A DNA stretch of 64,000 nt from Chaetoderma sp. LZ-2023a. Taxonomy: Eukaryota; Mollusca; Caudofoveata; Chaetodermatida; Chaetodermatidae. Within the stretch, counting starts at the first letter, position 1, and each line of letters starts with the position of its first letter. The stretch lies in NCBI GenBank assembly GCA_034401795.1, contig CM067369.1, positions 134,743,731 to 134,807,730 on the forward strand, written 5' to 3'. Below are positions 43,897-56,560 of the stretch, one piece after another. The notes beneath the pieces are model-generated. The model saw nothing but the letters and a program-made list of their open reading frames with translations. It searched no databases and was not told the origin of the DNA. The translations under genes and the position numbers were made by a program.

Positions 43897-45055
43897 CTAG
43901 ATATGGCGTGAATGGGACCTGAAAACAGGGACTCGATAGACGCCAGTCAAACCCAGCCAATCTCCAACGCATTTGACACCTTTGCCCATAAACTAGATCA
44001 CTATGGTGTACGAGGCAAAGTCATTGCATGGATTACAAACTTCATAGCAGACAGATTCCAAGCAGTTGTCGTGGATGGTGAAACATCTAACTACATCAGC
44101 GTAGAACGCGGTGTACCACAGGGATCAGTCCTTGGGCCGAGTCTATTTCTCTTCTATATTAAGGACATGCCGGAAGGACTCAAGTCAACAACTGGACGAC
44201 TATTTGCAGACGAAACCAGCGCATATCTAACAATCTCATCACAATAATCTCACACGATATCACTGCAAAGCTACCACAAAAAAAATGGAAAATGGCATTT
44301 CATTCAGAAAGGTGCAATGTCCTAACCATCAGCAAAACAGCTACGGTTATAACTAATAAATATACCTACATGGCTACACACTAAATCACTACAGTGCGTG
44401 AAATACCTGGGTTGCCATATAACATCTGATCTGCAGTGGGGTAAACACATAAATGACATATGCAACAAAGCCAACCGTACCATAGGATCCCTAAGACATA
44501 ATCTAAACACTGGAGCACCATCAGTAAATGAAAGTGCATACAAAACTCTAGTGAGACTGATTGTAGAATATGCCGGTCCGGTCTGTGATCCATATTATCA
44601 GGACATCAACCGACTGGAAATGGTGCAGAGACGTGGAGCAAGATATGTCAGTAACAGACATCGAAATAAGTCACGTGTTGACAACTTGCTAGAACACCTG
44701 CACTAGAGATGCCTCGAAATGAGGATTGACGCACCACTAGCAATAAGCAAAGAGGAAGGTCTTATTCCACCTAGACGCAGGAGTCGTAATATGCACGAAA
44801 AGAGCTACCAAATTCCACCATGCTCGAACGACTACAGGAAAGAATCCTTCTTCCCTCGCACCATCCGGGGTGGAACGCTCTGCCACCTGGGACAGTGTCA
44901 ACCAAGACTCTTGAAGCCTTCAAGGCCCAAGTGCCGTCACGTAACTAAATTTACACTAAGTTGTTACTTTACACTCAGTTGTTACCCAGTTTATAATCAT
45001 GTCGAGTACAAATGTCAGGAAAATCAACACGTTGATGGTGGCCATTAACCGTCAG
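43897..45055 (+). pseudogene. Decayed LINE (CR1/Jockey-like) reverse transcriptase, 5'-truncated
   Basis: AFDTFAHKLDHYGVRGKVIA, ERGVPQGSVLGPSLFLFYI (motif B region) and RLFADETSAYLTIS follow in one frame, so the catalytic ADD is changed to ADE. After stops, KYLGCHITSDLQWGKHI, AYKTLVRLIVEYAGPVCDP and MVQRRGARYVSNRH continue in the same frame, then a C-terminal FFPRTIRGGT. There are several stops and the N-terminal endonuclease is absent. It begins directly after the SINE at 43722-43885. The element is dead. Confidence 0.85.
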
Positions 45056-45393
45056 AAGAACCAACTTCTTTAACTTGGAGGTAGAATTATGGCATATTAT
45101 ACTAGATTACTGGTCAGAGAATATGAGAACTAATTCCGATCATAATATGGATGCATACTCGACAAATATTTTATTATGTCCACGTCATGTGATTGGGAGT
45201 GGGGTGGTAGTGTGGATACTAAGTGAAGATACTCCTGTAGGAAGGTCGTGAAACATGGAAACGGAAGATTGATTCGCTACGAGTTCTCTACAGTACTAAA
45301 AAAGAAGTTATCATGTTTCCAAACAGTACTAAGACACTGTAAGAAATGCTCTGTTGATTGTTTTGGCTTAATTTGATTGCAAACCTCCGTCGC

Positions 45394-45395
<2 letters not shown>
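45055..45395. other. Unassigned spacer
   Basis: No supported feature. Confidence 0.4.

Positions 45396-45396
<1 letters not shown>

Positions 45397-45471
<75 letters not shown>
45397..45471. repeat. (CT)n microsatellite
   Basis: About 37 CT units. Ser/Leu- and Arg/Glu-rich frames over it are artefacts. It is followed by CCTTCCTTCCTCCC and a poly-G run near 45570. Confidence 0.98.
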
Positions 45472-45475
<4 letters not shown>

Positions 45476-45694
45476 GCCCTCTCGCCCACCCCCTTCCTTC
45501 CTCCCTCCCCGCCACTCGCTTCTCTCGGGATAAATCACAGGCGTAGGAACAAGGAGGGTGGTGGGGTTGGGGGGGGGGGGGTTATCATCCCAGGCTTTTC
45601 TCTCCGATAGTGTATCTCATCCCCATAGCACCCTCTAGGTTTTATCCCCAGCCATAGTTTAGCCCGCCCACAGATCAAATACGTTCTTACACGC

Positions 45695-45905
45695 CCAGTC
45701 AAATTAGTTTCAAAATATTCAACAAAATATTTATTAAATAGTAGACATACAATTCGTACAACAGCGCATAGGCCGTCTTCAAATATGCGTTCGTAACGTA
45801 CTTATCGACGTCATTCATAACGTCATTCATTATGATGTCGTTCTACACGTCGCATAGTTGATTATGACGTCATATGATGGATTGATAAAGTGGAAAGGTC
45901 TATTC
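45695..45905 (-). mobile_element. CRE-MITE family copy
   Basis: CAGTCAAATTAGTTTC, AATATTTATTAAATAGTAGA, ACAATTCGTACAACAGCGC, GATTATGACGTCATATGATG and GTGGAAAGGTC occur in reverse order to the plus-strand copies. Confidence 0.85.
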
Positions 45906-46440
45906 ATCGGTGAAAGGGCTAACGGCCGTCTCTTCCAGGATCATACGATGGTGTGTGATGGAGATGCCAGTTGGATCGGCTGTCCTGTCCACCTGCACAC
46001 AACACACTACCGCTTTGCCGTTGGTTGGAATGCCTCAATGGAATCTATAACTGGGTGAACACGTGGGGGAGTTTTCTATTTCTTTTTTATTTCTTTTTAA
46101 CCCCAGTCAATTATTGATCGGGCTTTGTAAGTTCTCTATGAAAACTCGTGTACCGTTCAGGATGGCTTCTATTTACACTCGTATTGGCGTGTAGCGAGCT
46201 GACGCCAGGCTGTCTACGAAGCACCTGGCTGGCCAACCAGCCGAAACACTCTGTAAGCTCGGATTTAAAGCTCACAAAACTTCCCAATCAAACACAGACT
46301 CGGCGAAAATGTAGACGGCATTTCTACATACTGTACTCTAACCTGTGAATGATTTTTTCTCAGAAAAAAGTACCTCTGGTTACATTTCCACTGCAATGAA
46401 GGAATCCAGTTTTAACTATGCTTCACCCGTCTCTAGCTAA
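45905..46440. other. Unassigned DNA
   Basis: No supported gene. Short frames (45858-46058 and 46148-46348) lack family signals. Confidence 0.4.
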
Positions 46441-46740
46441 GCTCCACCCACGAGTTTCCCGTGTTGGGATCATTCGATCCTTGGACTCAATCTCAATGTC
46501 CAATAAACTATACAGGTAAGCTGTTCAATATTTTGAAACTATTTTAACTGGGTGCTGAACATTGCTGCCTATATGGTCCAATCAAATTAATTTCAAAATA
46601 TTCAGCATAATGACAGACTATGACAGACTAAATCATGCCATTCAGGACGTAATTGATTATGACGTCAGACTACATGTGACGTAGTTGATTATGACGTCAT
46701 ATGATTCACTGAGAAACTGGATTCCTCAGTTACCGCCCAT
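46440..46740 (-). mobile_element. CRE-MITE family copy
   Basis: The right-type end (CTAGCTAAGCTCCACCC, ATACAGGTAAGCTG) is followed by AATATTTTGAAACTATTTTA and AATCAAATTAATTTC, then GATTATGACGTCAGACTAC and GATTATGACGTCATATGATT. Confidence 0.8.
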
Positions 46741-47610
46741 TTTCAATACTTTTAACTTGGACTTCAACCCACCTTAAAGATACATTACCTCCGAGATATA
46801 AATAAATTGGGAAATTTTCAATATTTTTGCAGTTATATAATGGTCCCGGTGTATTATTAGTACATACTAAATTTTAAACATAAATTCCGACCCCGTCACA
46901 CATATTTGTTGTCTTTCTCGAAACTTGCGTGCGCGTATGAGTTTTTAATTTAGGGAAGCATTATATTTACGAAACAATCCAATTGGAAAGAACTCAGAAA
47001 GTCTTAAATTATGTCTAGCCAGTTCACCGGCGACAGACAAAATATACTAGCGCCGCGCCGATCGGCGATCGGAAACATCAAAGAGCTATGACTCCTACGC
47101 ACCCCCCCCCCGCACCCCCCCCCCAGCAAAAAATTCTATCAGGGATATCAAACAAATAAGTTGCATAATAATAGTTTTTGTTTATACAAAACAAGGATAA
47201 ATCGCAAGCCGCCTCTAAGTAACGAATACTCTGGTTTCTCTGCAAAACGGGGATGCAAGCGACTGTCAGATTTGTGTTTACATATATATGGTTCAGCCTC
47301 ATTAATCCGGTTGTGTTCGTTAATCTTTTGCTTTCAGCCTTTCGTCGTCACAAACTAGAAACCACAAAATGCTTTATGATGTAGGGGAGATTTTCTTTAA
47401 TATTTTGAAACTAATTTGACTGGGAGCTGTCGCAAAGTAGATTCAAAATATGGAACCAAACCAAGCACAGATACATGGTTGACTGTGCCATAAGGAGTCA
47501 GCGTGGTGATAGTGAGGTAACTGGGTGAATGGGCAATGCCATAAGGGTCTTGCTATTTCACCTCTGCTTTTCCAACGTTTAATTTAGCAAATAATTTACA
47601 TTTATATTTC
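46740..47610. other. Unassigned DNA with poly-C tracts
   Basis: Contains poly-C runs at 47101-47124 and an eroded CRE-MITE hairpin at 47398-47455. No gene supported. Confidence 0.5.
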
Positions 47611-47612
47611 AG

Positions 47613-47752
47613 GATTGGTTAATCCTATTGGAAGTAAAATTGGACACATGGTTATCTATAACGTTAGGAAGCAGCGGGATGGCGAGGAGGACGTCCACAA
47701 GATCAAACGTCAAGGTCACTATAACAGAGAGGAGACGGTGCAAGGCATTTAA
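47613..47752 (+). CDS. Possible 3'-terminal exon of a host gene
   Basis: The acceptor TTTACATTTATATTTCAG precedes an open stretch reading LVNPIGSKIGHMVIYNVRKQ, then RDGEEDVHKIKRQGHYN and a short tail to a TAA at 47750-47752. An AATAAA lies about 60 bp downstream (near 47811). The composition, charged and hydrophilic, is protein-like, and the frame is the only long one. The phase at the acceptor is 2. No upstream exon was found in the window and no family was recognised. It might instead be a degraded transposon piece. Confidence 0.35.
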
Positions 47753-47879
47753 TTCCTAGGAATTCTTGTTATATCATCTCTATCACTAACGAAACATCAA
47801 AATGGGCTGAATAAATAATCATTTGTCCGTGATCTTGATCTTGATTAGTTGTGGAGATACGTCTAAAGGTCGTTCTTTC

Positions 47880-48500
47880 GCCGCACGTTCATCAAGTAGC
47901 TAAGTTAGATATGTTGTTTTCCTCTGATTAATTCTGTAAATTAAGTTATGAGGATTTGTTCAGCTTTCTGAACTGCTTAGAATATCATGTGATAGTTTGT
48001 TCTAATCTTTTATCGTATTGGGAATAAAGGTGAATTTACAGATGTGAGTTTTTGCATAAATTTGGTTGGAATGGCTGTTGTGCTTAATGGTATCGTTGTT
48101 TGGGGCTTTGGACTTTTGTAGAACAAAATAAAGCCGTTTTGTTTCCTTTATCTTTCAATGGCGGGGTATTAGGTTTTCCTAATATTTGTCATATTGCCTT
48201 GTTTGTGGCTAGATACATCACCTATAGTTTGAGGTGATCAATCTAGCCGCACGTTTTTGCACATTTTCTAGTTTGTCCTGAAGAGTTATTCTATTTGATG
48301 AGTTCTTCCCAAGAACTCAGACTTCAAGCCTACATGGGTCTGATTAGACATCAGTCCCATGTAGGCTTGAAGTCTGAGTTCTTGGGAACAAAATGATAAC
48401 GTTCTCTGCAATTTGCTGCGTATTTCTGTGATCTTTTTGTTACAGCTTAAGGCGTGTGATGTTGACGCCCAAATACGTAACTAATGTGACAAAACTGAGG
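47880..48500 (-). pseudogene. LINE (CR1/Jockey-like) reverse-transcriptase C-terminal fragment
   Basis: Read leftward: YLGVNITRL, then in another frame NKKITEIRSKLQRTLSF and LRLQAYMG, a foldback insertion (48308-48386), then LENVQKRAARLITSNYR and FIPNTIKD, a stop, NKLSHDIL. This is the order of the thumb and C-terminal region of non-LTR retrotransposons. Multiple stops and shifts are present. It lies downstream of, and opposite to, the possible exon at 47613. Confidence 0.7.
48308..48386. repeat. Perfect 31-bp inverted repeat, 17-nt loop
   Basis: The arms 48308-48338 (starting CCCAAGAACTCAGACTTC) and 48356-48386 are exactly complementary. The loop is TCTGATTAGACATCAGT. One arm is ordinary LINE coding sequence and the other is its inverted copy. 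Confidence 0.97.
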
Positions 48501-48820
48501 CTGGTTCCCTTTAGCATGTTAGTCATTATGATTGTGACGTCAGCTAACTAGTGGCGTAATTGATTATAACTTCAGATACTTGATAGACAGATCAGATCCC
48601 TCCAGTCCTGGAAACCCTTGCACAACCTCTCCCCGATCGACTTACTGTGTTAGGAAGCTTCGAGTCAGTTTCTTAAGAAACCCCATTATGCCGTAGCTAG
48701 GCTAATCGAATGAACGAAAACTTGCTCTTCCGCGAAAATGTGCGCAAATAATTATGATGTAAAATTAACATTGTCGATACAATTTCGGTATCCTGCCGGG
48801 CGCAGGTCCATTTGACAATT

Positions 48821-49132
48821 CACCTTTCCAGAGTAACCACCCATCATATGACGTCATAATGAACGGCGTGATGTGTACAATGACATCATAATGAATGTCG
48901 TCATGAATGACGTCGATAAGTACGTCACGAACGTATATTTGAAGACGGTCTATGCGTTGTTGTACAAATTGTTTGCTTTTACTATTTAGTTACAAAATAT
49001 TCAACAGTTTCCCTGTATAGTTTTCAGGAAATTGATAGCTAGGGCATTTGGGGGATCGATCAATCCCAACACGGCGAGGTGTGGGTGGAGCTTAGCTAGC
49101 GATGGGCGGGGCATGGCTAAAAATGGAAAGGT
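48821..49132 (+). mobile_element. CRE-MITE family copy, short hairpin
   Basis: It starts CACCTTTCCAGAGTAACC and ends AAAATGGAAAGGTCC. The ACCTTTCCA/TGGAAAGGT ends are inverted. TATGACGTCATAATG, GTACGTCACGAACG, TTTGAAGACGGTCTATGCG and GGGCGGGGCATGGC lie between. Only the right hairpin arm remains (48990-49005). Confidence 0.85.
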
Positions 49133-49872
49133 CCGTTGGTTATCGGCGCACCCATTTATAAACGGCGCACTTCCCATATGCCAATATATAACTTGCGCCT
49201 ATAGGCAATGCATCCATGCATTCATTAATTCTGTCTTTTTGATCACTTCAGTCGTTCAGATACGTCTGCTCGTATTTATGTGTGTGTTTATTCGTACATG
49301 TGTTTGTTGCTTATTTATTTGTCTGTCTGACCGTCCGTCTGTTCGTTCATTCACTCATTCCTTCAGACGGATAGGCAATAATTGCGCGTGCATCAGAAAA
49401 AGAATGAGCGGGTATATGCTTGTGTATACGTGCTGGACAATTGATTCAAGCCACTGATTAACCCTTTGTTTTGCGACTTCTCGTAATGTATGTATAATGA
49501 TCAGTGATTAATGAGAGGTTTGATAACGCAAGGATCAAATGACGTGACTGACATTGGATGGAATTCGTGTGTTATGGACTACATTCATAAACACTAATAA
49601 TGCTCACATGTATGAAAGAAAATTTTAATCGTCTCGTGAGAAAATATCCATTTTGTAGAGCGAGAGATTATTTTTGAAAACAGCACTTACCGGTATTTAC
49701 GCGCGCAATAAATCAATACTTTGATTAAAATCACAATTCGTTTCCAACTGTTTATATTACATTTCAAGTGTTATATTGGCATAGGCCCTATGGGGCATGC
49801 GCCGTTTACAAATGGGCGCGTCGATAACAAATTGTTGTATGGGTCTGCGCCGTTTGCAAACGAGAGCCCCAA
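49132..49872. other. Unassigned DNA
   Basis: Contains a repeated phrase ACAAATGGGCGCG/ACAAACGGCGCA (49150, 49810, 50262) that may be a repeat end. No gene supported. Confidence 0.4.
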
Positions 49873-50240
49873 TAAACAATTCACCTTTCCAGAGTACCCA
49901 CCCATCATATGACGTCATAATGAACTGCATGGTGTGTACAATGACATCATAATGAATGGCGTCAGGAATCACGTCGATAAGTACGTCACGAACGCATATT
50001 TGAAGACGATCTATGCGATGTTGTACAAATTATTTGCTTTTACTATTTAATAAATATTCTGTTAAATATTTTGAAACTAATTTGACTTGGCGCTGTTGCT
50101 GCTTCCCTGTATAGTTTTCAGGAAATTGATAGCTAGGGCATTTGGGGGAATCGATCAATCCCAACACGGCAAGGTGTGGGTGGAGCTTAGCTAGTGATGG
50201 GGGGGGGGGGGAGATAGCTAAAAATGGAAATATCCATTGT
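49873..50240 (+). mobile_element. CRE-MITE family copy
   Basis: Starts CACCTTTCCAGAGTACCC, TATGACGTCATAATGAAC, and closely parallels 48821-49132. It has the left hairpin arm (GAAACTAATTTGACTTGG) and ends GGGGGGAGATAGCTAAAAATG with an expanded G run. Confidence 0.85.
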
Positions 50241-51735
50241 CATATGGTTCTGCGACGTTTACAAACGGGCGCACCGATAACAAATTGGCATAAGGACTTG
50301 AGCAGTATTAGCGCGTTACACCGTCACACCATTTAATGTAACCAATATTTCGTCCAAATCAGACCAGCAGTTTATGACATATCTGGATCAGGTTTTTTTA
50401 GACATAGCCCAGAATAAGCTTTTGTGACTGACGGACGGACTAACTAAGAGGCATGGCGTTTTATTGAGTTGCTACCCGCAGCTAAAAGCGGGAAGCAGTA
50501 GGCCTAAATAATTGACTACAGCTGATGTTCTAAGAAATAAATATTAAAATCTGGATTTCGTTTTTAAAAAGTTAAATAACATGCATAACACGGTAATAAT
50601 AACACATGGCCTATAATAAACTAAAGCGCATGCGGCGACTTTAAGGTGGCTTGTGTGGGCACTTCAAATCGTGTGGGCGCAAATATTTGGTGAGGTAACG
50701 CTATGCCAGTAGTTATGTCATATGTAGGAGGAGGACCTGTCCGCGCGTTATGCACGAGTGTTTGGGCTGGACAGCTCAAACCCAGTGCCAGGTGTGTGCT
50801 AGACTGTCTGGCGTCGCCAGTGTACATAGACGAAAGCGGTGTAAACAAACACCGTAATCGTTTTGAGGGACCAGAGCCTTTCCAATGATAACTCGTCTTC
50901 TCCGCGCCCGTTACAATACCAGCCATTCAATAATTGACTGTGTCAAAATCACACCGCGATAAAGTACGTTACACATACTTGAAAGCCACAGGTGGTCATC
51001 CAAGCGATTTACTGTGTGGGAATTTCTAATCTCGTTTACTATTGCGGAGGCGGGATTTCTATCCTGGAGGCGGAGACAGTAGACAGCGAATGAGTACGTT
51101 ACATTTGCGCAAGGCGTTACATTTGCGCAAGGCGGCAGAGATTTGATTTCAAACTACTCAGTTTAAACTTTATTATGTACATAAAAAGCAGGATTTAAGT
51201 AACTAATTAATAATTATGGAAGCCTTTGACTATTTGAAAAGCAGTTAGGCTGAATGTCGTTGGTGAATTAATAAATAGCAACAACTTTCAATCAATGTAG
51301 CTTCAAATCCATCAATTATAAGCCATAAACATTTTCTTTTTCACAACCTTGACGTATACCACACAAACATGATTAAATCTAAACTTAGATAAAAAGTAAG
51401 ATATCCAAGTATTTTAATGGACAGTCATACCCTGCCTCAAATAATGTGTAATTATAGGCCTAATAGATTATATCTTCCTTTGGAACTTGTTTAACAGGTT
51501 TCAGACAGTGAAACTCCTATTAATACAATGAGATAAAACTGTCAAATCAATATCTATATGATATCTAGTCAACCTGAACAGCTAATGTTTGCAAAAAATT
51601 GTTTAATGTGCGCCGTTACTCATCGCTTGTGCTAATGGACCATTTTGGGATATTAGCGTACAACAATCGTATGCTATTAAGGTGTGCGTGCACATGATAA
51701 TGTTACATATTCACCGATTCTCAGCTAGTAGATAT
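50240..51735. other. Unassigned DNA
   Basis: About 1.5 kb with no supported gene, RNA or repeat. The doubled GCGTTACATTTGCGCAAGGC at 51110-51135 is a short local duplication. Confidence 0.5.
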
Positions 51736-51738
51736 TTA

Positions 51739-51912
<174 letters not shown>

Positions 51913-51968
51913 GTAATATCTAAAAATATTTAGAAGCCTTGATCTATGGGATTTAAACATATTTAACT

Positions 51969-52350
51969 GACCTTTCCAGTGTATCCATCTGTAGTCTGAC
52001 GTCATAATCAGCTAAGCTGCGTGTAGGATGACGTCATAATCATTAGGTCATAAATTATTCTATATTATATCTTTAACTCTTAATAGTCCGACACGTTGTA
52101 CGAATTGTATGTATACTATTTAATAAATATGCTGTTGAATATGTTGAAACTAATTTGACTGGACGCTGGTGCTGCCATAGGCAGCAACAGCGCCCAGTCA
52201 AATTACTTCCAAAATATTCAATAGCTTACCTGTATAGCTTTCTGGAAATTGATAGTCAGGGAGTTCAGAGGTCGATCGATCCCAACACGAGAGAGATGTG
52301 TGTGGAGCTTAGCTAGAGATGGGCGGGGCGTAGCTAAAAATGGGAATGCC
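51969..52350 (+). mobile_element. CRE-MITE family copy, near complete
   Basis: GACCTTTCCAGTGTATCC, CTGACGTCATAATCAGC, GATGACGTCATAATCATTAG, TTTAATAAATATGCTG, the hairpin GAAACTAATTTGACTGG with its partner CCAGTCAAATTACTTCC, TACCTGTATAGC and GGGCGGGGCGTAGC are all present in order. This is the best single copy for defining the family. Confidence 0.9.
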
Positions 52351-52655
52351 CACTGGTTGCTCCTGTCTTCCTGGTCACCATACAGCTGCAATCAGTTCTT
52401 GTAGTGTATTCTATATGTTGTATGTAATATAAATTATATAAATGTTATAGATGTATAAATATAATATTATAAATGTTATATGTCAAGGGTCCATCGCATC
52501 ATAGGCCTTGCCTTGGGTGGATGTTATGAATTTGTTACATTATCTATCTACATGGAAATAAATAATTTTGAAGCTTGAATCTTGATAGATAGGCCTACAG
52601 TACTGGTCTGGGCCAGAGCCGGATTAAGCCTATTTGGCGTTTAAGACTAATTAAT
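52350..52655. other. AT-rich spacer, possible LINE tail
   Basis: TATAAATG-rich, ending ATGGAAATAAATAATTTTG. No coding content. Confidence 0.4.
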
Positions 52656-52660
52656 CATGG

Positions 52661-52685
52661 TGCTACAACAACAACAACAACAACC

Positions 52686-52725
<40 letters not shown>

Positions 52726-52731
52726 CTACTC

Positions 52732-52815
<84 letters not shown>
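52661..52815. repeat. Compound (CAA)n(CTA)n microsatellite
   Basis: ACAACAACA units (52661-52724) switch to CTACTACTA units. The poly-Gln, poly-Leu and poly-Val frames are artefacts. A fragment of the CRE-MITE hairpin (GTTGAATATTTTGAAAC) follows at 52851. Confidence 0.97.
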
Positions 52816-52884
52816 AATATAATAAACTCGTTACGTATGCGTCAAAATTCTGTTGAATATTTTGAAACAAATTTAACTGCAATG

Positions 52885-55315
52885 TAAGAGTGAGAAACTG
52901 TAATTACAAGCTCAAAAGCGTAAATTGCGATAATTGTGTTTGATTATGGGACCTGTATTTTTCAGGGCCCGGGGCTGTCCCCCCCCCCCCCCCCCTCACC
53001 CATTAGCTCTTGCCTTAAATTGGCTCTGGATCCAGGCATTACATTGTCCTAGATCGAGTGCATGTCCAGTAAGTCATGCTATCAGGAGTGGAGACTCGGA
53101 GATGATGATATTCTTAGTTAGAACCCATGTGTAGTTCTTGTTATGATGAGCATGTATGATTCGGGAGAGCACTCTGAACACAAAACCAAATGAATCTTAT
53201 ATCGCGAGAGATCGAAGGAATTAATTTGTGTTCCAAGATAAGAGGCAAACAGTTGCCACCGAAAAACTGCAAGGCTCAAGATGAAGTGAAAATACAAGGG
53301 CACCACATCAGTAAGTGCATGGTGAGGTAATATAGTGCACTGCAGGGCGGTGATATTCTCCTCTACTAATCAACAGTTTTTTGAATGGCAGCGAACAGAT
53401 CTTATTGATAGTGCTGACGATGTGCTGTGTTCCGAAGCTGCAGTATAGTTCAAACATCTGCAGCTGGAATCAGTCCTTCTTTGGCCACCGTTTCTTATCA
53501 TCAGCCAGAGTCCTTAGCTCTCTTGGTTCTCAGTGTACCCAGTCATGCCTCTTTCAGGTCGGTAGTGTAGCCCGTTTAGCAGCTTTATGCACGCAGTGGT
53601 GTCCACTGCACCATTTGTATGTGTTGCCTCCGAGTACAGCTAATTCCAACGCTATCTATGCAGACCTGTCTAGTGACATCCGCAGAAAATGGCCAACACA
53701 CATCAGTAATTTGCTGGGCCACCATCACTGGTTGTAGGACCGCATTGGCCATGGGAGATCATTGTAGATTACGCTGTGAATGCAGCTATGTATGTAGATA
53801 TCGCAATTTTCCTTTGATCTGAACGTTTATAAACTGAAAAGTCAGCAAAAGGGGATTTCAAAGTGCCGTGGAAAAGTTAGAAGAATGGAAGAATGGTGGC
53901 AAGACTGGATATTGTAATAAACGTGGCACATAACTAATTAAATGTGTATATTCACACACGAATGATTTCAGATAAAATTGTTAGAATTGTATACGTATTA
54001 ATTCATACGGAATAAAATCATCATATGTTAAGATTTATTTCGTTTCATTGCATTGAGGTACACAACTTAAAGCCTCTAAAAGTGCACAATTTTAACAATT
54101 TTATTTTCAAACATTTTGTTGTGAATATGAACCTTTAATTACGTGTTCTGCTATAGAAGTATAACTGACATGCGCGTCTCGCAGAACTGATCAAACTAAT
54201 TATCTCTTCGAAAAGAGAAACAAGTAGTTCAAACAACGTCAAAGACTTGTATATTACCAATTTAAGCTGTTTCTCGTTGTCAAATCTGCCTAATGCTTCA
54301 AGGATAAGGACGTGCCATCATTACCCGGCTCTGGTAATTGCAAGTATTGCTTCAGGTCTTACCATGACTTCAAATTACCATACTGATTTAACAATGGTAT
54401 AATCGATGGATCATCATTATTAATCGGGTTTCCACGCTACGTTTGTGTGTCAGTTTGTTGAAAGCTTTTAATGTGGTTAAAATCGCTACAATCAAATCTT
54501 GTTCTGACCCTTGTACTTCTGTGACAATTCTGAGTTAATCATGTAGTTGTATCCTTTGAAACAGGTCTGAAGGCGATGTTTCTGAAAGATGTTGCTAGCT
54601 AAATATTTTTAGAAATACTCCGATTTAAACCGACCACGCTTGATAATGGATAGCAAATTACCTCTTTGGTGCAGGGCCATAATGGTTAGAAGAAGCTTGT
54701 CCCTCGGAATGTCGCCGGCGCACTTACTATAGAAGGCGTTCCGTGTGAACGTCGACGTGACAATACCTGAAGCACTACATAATGCCTGTTAGGCGGTCAT
54801 TTTGAGCTCAAGTGGCTCACATTATCGCGCAAACCTTTACTATTCCAGACAGTTCGGCGCCGATCAGATTACTGACGCCGTAATCTTACAACGTGTATAC
54901 CAGAGACAGGTAAAAACAGGTAAGGCATTACGACACAGGGAGAGTCGACGTGTATGCCTACCAATAGGAAATGAGATAATACACCTACGATTTGCAAACT
55001 CCCGCTGTGCCCAGAATCAGCCCTGTAATCCAGGAATAGCCGAGGCCATTCAACCAAATAGTTAAAAAGCAGTTAATTTAAATGCAAAATATTATTGAAT
55101 AAATGTAGATGTCGGATTAGACCCGTACAAAGCGTTTCCCACAATTTTCTTCAACACCTGTACCGCGATTATGCTTGAAATTGTTCACATCCGTAGTTTA
55201 ATTTCTAGACCCTACACCTGTGATTGCGTATGATAGTAATTAAGGAAAGCGTAGTTATGTAACGAGCGGACGTAACAATTTGACTCTCATATCAGGCAAA
55301 AACGGCTTCTGTAGT
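52885..55315. other. Unassigned DNA
   Basis: Poly-C at 52979-52995. No reliable coding frame, RNA gene or repeat was recognised in about 2.4 kb. Confidence 0.5.
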
Positions 55316-55317
55316 GG

Positions 55318-55460
55318 GCTTGAGAAATGTCCATTTGCAGACCAAGAGAAGACTATTTTGACAAATTTACCACTGGACTGACTGGCTCTATAACAGAGCC
55401 AGTCTTTCCAGTGATAAACTTAAAAAAAAATCTTCTCTTGGACCGCAAATGGACATTTTG
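55318..55460. mobile_element. Palindromic MITE (TGACTGGCTC hairpin family)
   Basis: It runs from AAATGTCCATTTGCAGACC to CCGCAAATGGACATTTTG. The inner arms TTTACCACTGGACTGACTGG and CCAGTCTTTCCAGTG meet at CTCTATAACAGAG. This is the most complete palindrome of the family in the window, about 65 bp per arm. Confidence 0.85.
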
Positions 55461-56224
55461 TACATTGTCTTGAACAAATCTTAGGGTTAAAGGATGACGG
55501 TTTAATTAGATTTTTCTCTAAAAAATTACAGGATTGTTCATTGACACATCCCTCGATCTGTAATTACAACAGGAATATTGATTAGACCCTGTCGTTATAG
55601 GAGTTCTATGTAAAGTACCTTCACTCACTAGCTGGACCATACCTCAGAGCAACCTGTGCACGTCTCTTTGTATCAGTGCTGTGGATCTAAACATGAACAA
55701 CTTTCAGTCAAATTCTTTTCAAAATATTGAGCAGCTCCAGATTTATTGACCATTTAAATCATTGTCTGGGTGGCTTGCAGCAGTGAGACAGTTACATTCT
55801 TTAAATTATTCAAAGACTGTGTGTTAATCGTCCTAACAGAAAAATGCCTGCTCAGCGCTTCTCGAGTACCTATAAAAGTTAATGATAACTAAACCGTAGA
55901 TGGAAATGTGCGAAATTTTAAAGCGTTTTTCACTTGATCTTTAAGGAGGAGAGATTTCACTAATTGAAGCATAAATTAAGGAGATGGGATTTCATTACAC
56001 GGCCACGAGGCGGTGATTTCACGAAATTAACGAGGGTTTCGTGAAATCAGGGAGGTGGCGGAATTCAGCATAGCAATGTGAGTGGATGAAATTGGTGAAT
56101 CCGATCTGCGACTAATGTAGATGATGCCATAATCAAATACGTCGCTTGTTAGCTAACGTCGCGGTCAAGATTACGTAGATACGTCACGAAAGCGGCAATA
56201 GTCTGTCACGAAAGCGACTGACTG
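55460..56224. other. Unassigned DNA with a CRE-MITE hairpin remnant
   Basis: CAGTCAAATTCTTTTCAAAA at 55707 is a lone arm. Otherwise no feature is supported. Confidence 0.45.
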
Positions 56225-56560
56225 GGGGATTCTAGTTTATTCATCAATCATATGACGTCATAATCAACTACGTGACGTGTAGGATGACGTTATAATCAAT
56301 TGCGTCATAATTGACGTAACTAAGTCCGCCACGAACGTCTAATTGATGACGGACTAAGGGTTATTGTGCCAATTGTTTTTCTTTAATATTTAATAATCAT
56401 TCTGTTTAATGTTTTGAAACCTATCTGACTGTGTGTGGCAGCAACAGCACCCAGTCAAATTTGTTTCAAAATATTCAACAGCTTACGTGTATATAGTTTT
56501 CTGGAAATTGGGATTCATAGAATGTAGGGATCGATCGCTCCCCACACAGGCGAACTATGC
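56225..56560 (+). mobile_element. CRE-MITE family copy
   Basis: TATGACGTCATAATCAACTA, TGTAGGATGACGTTATAATC, TTTGAAACCTATCTGACTG and CAGTCAAATTTGTTTC with AACAGCTTACGTGTATATAG and GATCGATCG are present. The right end merges into the AGCTATGCC tandem array. Confidence 0.85.

Noticed and set aside
52655..52887. Poly-Gln/poly-Leu and poly-Val frames
   Set aside because: Translation of the CAA/CTA microsatellite.
53381..53737. Frame of 118 codons
   Set aside because: No recognisable motif on either strand, with no splice or start context that stands out.
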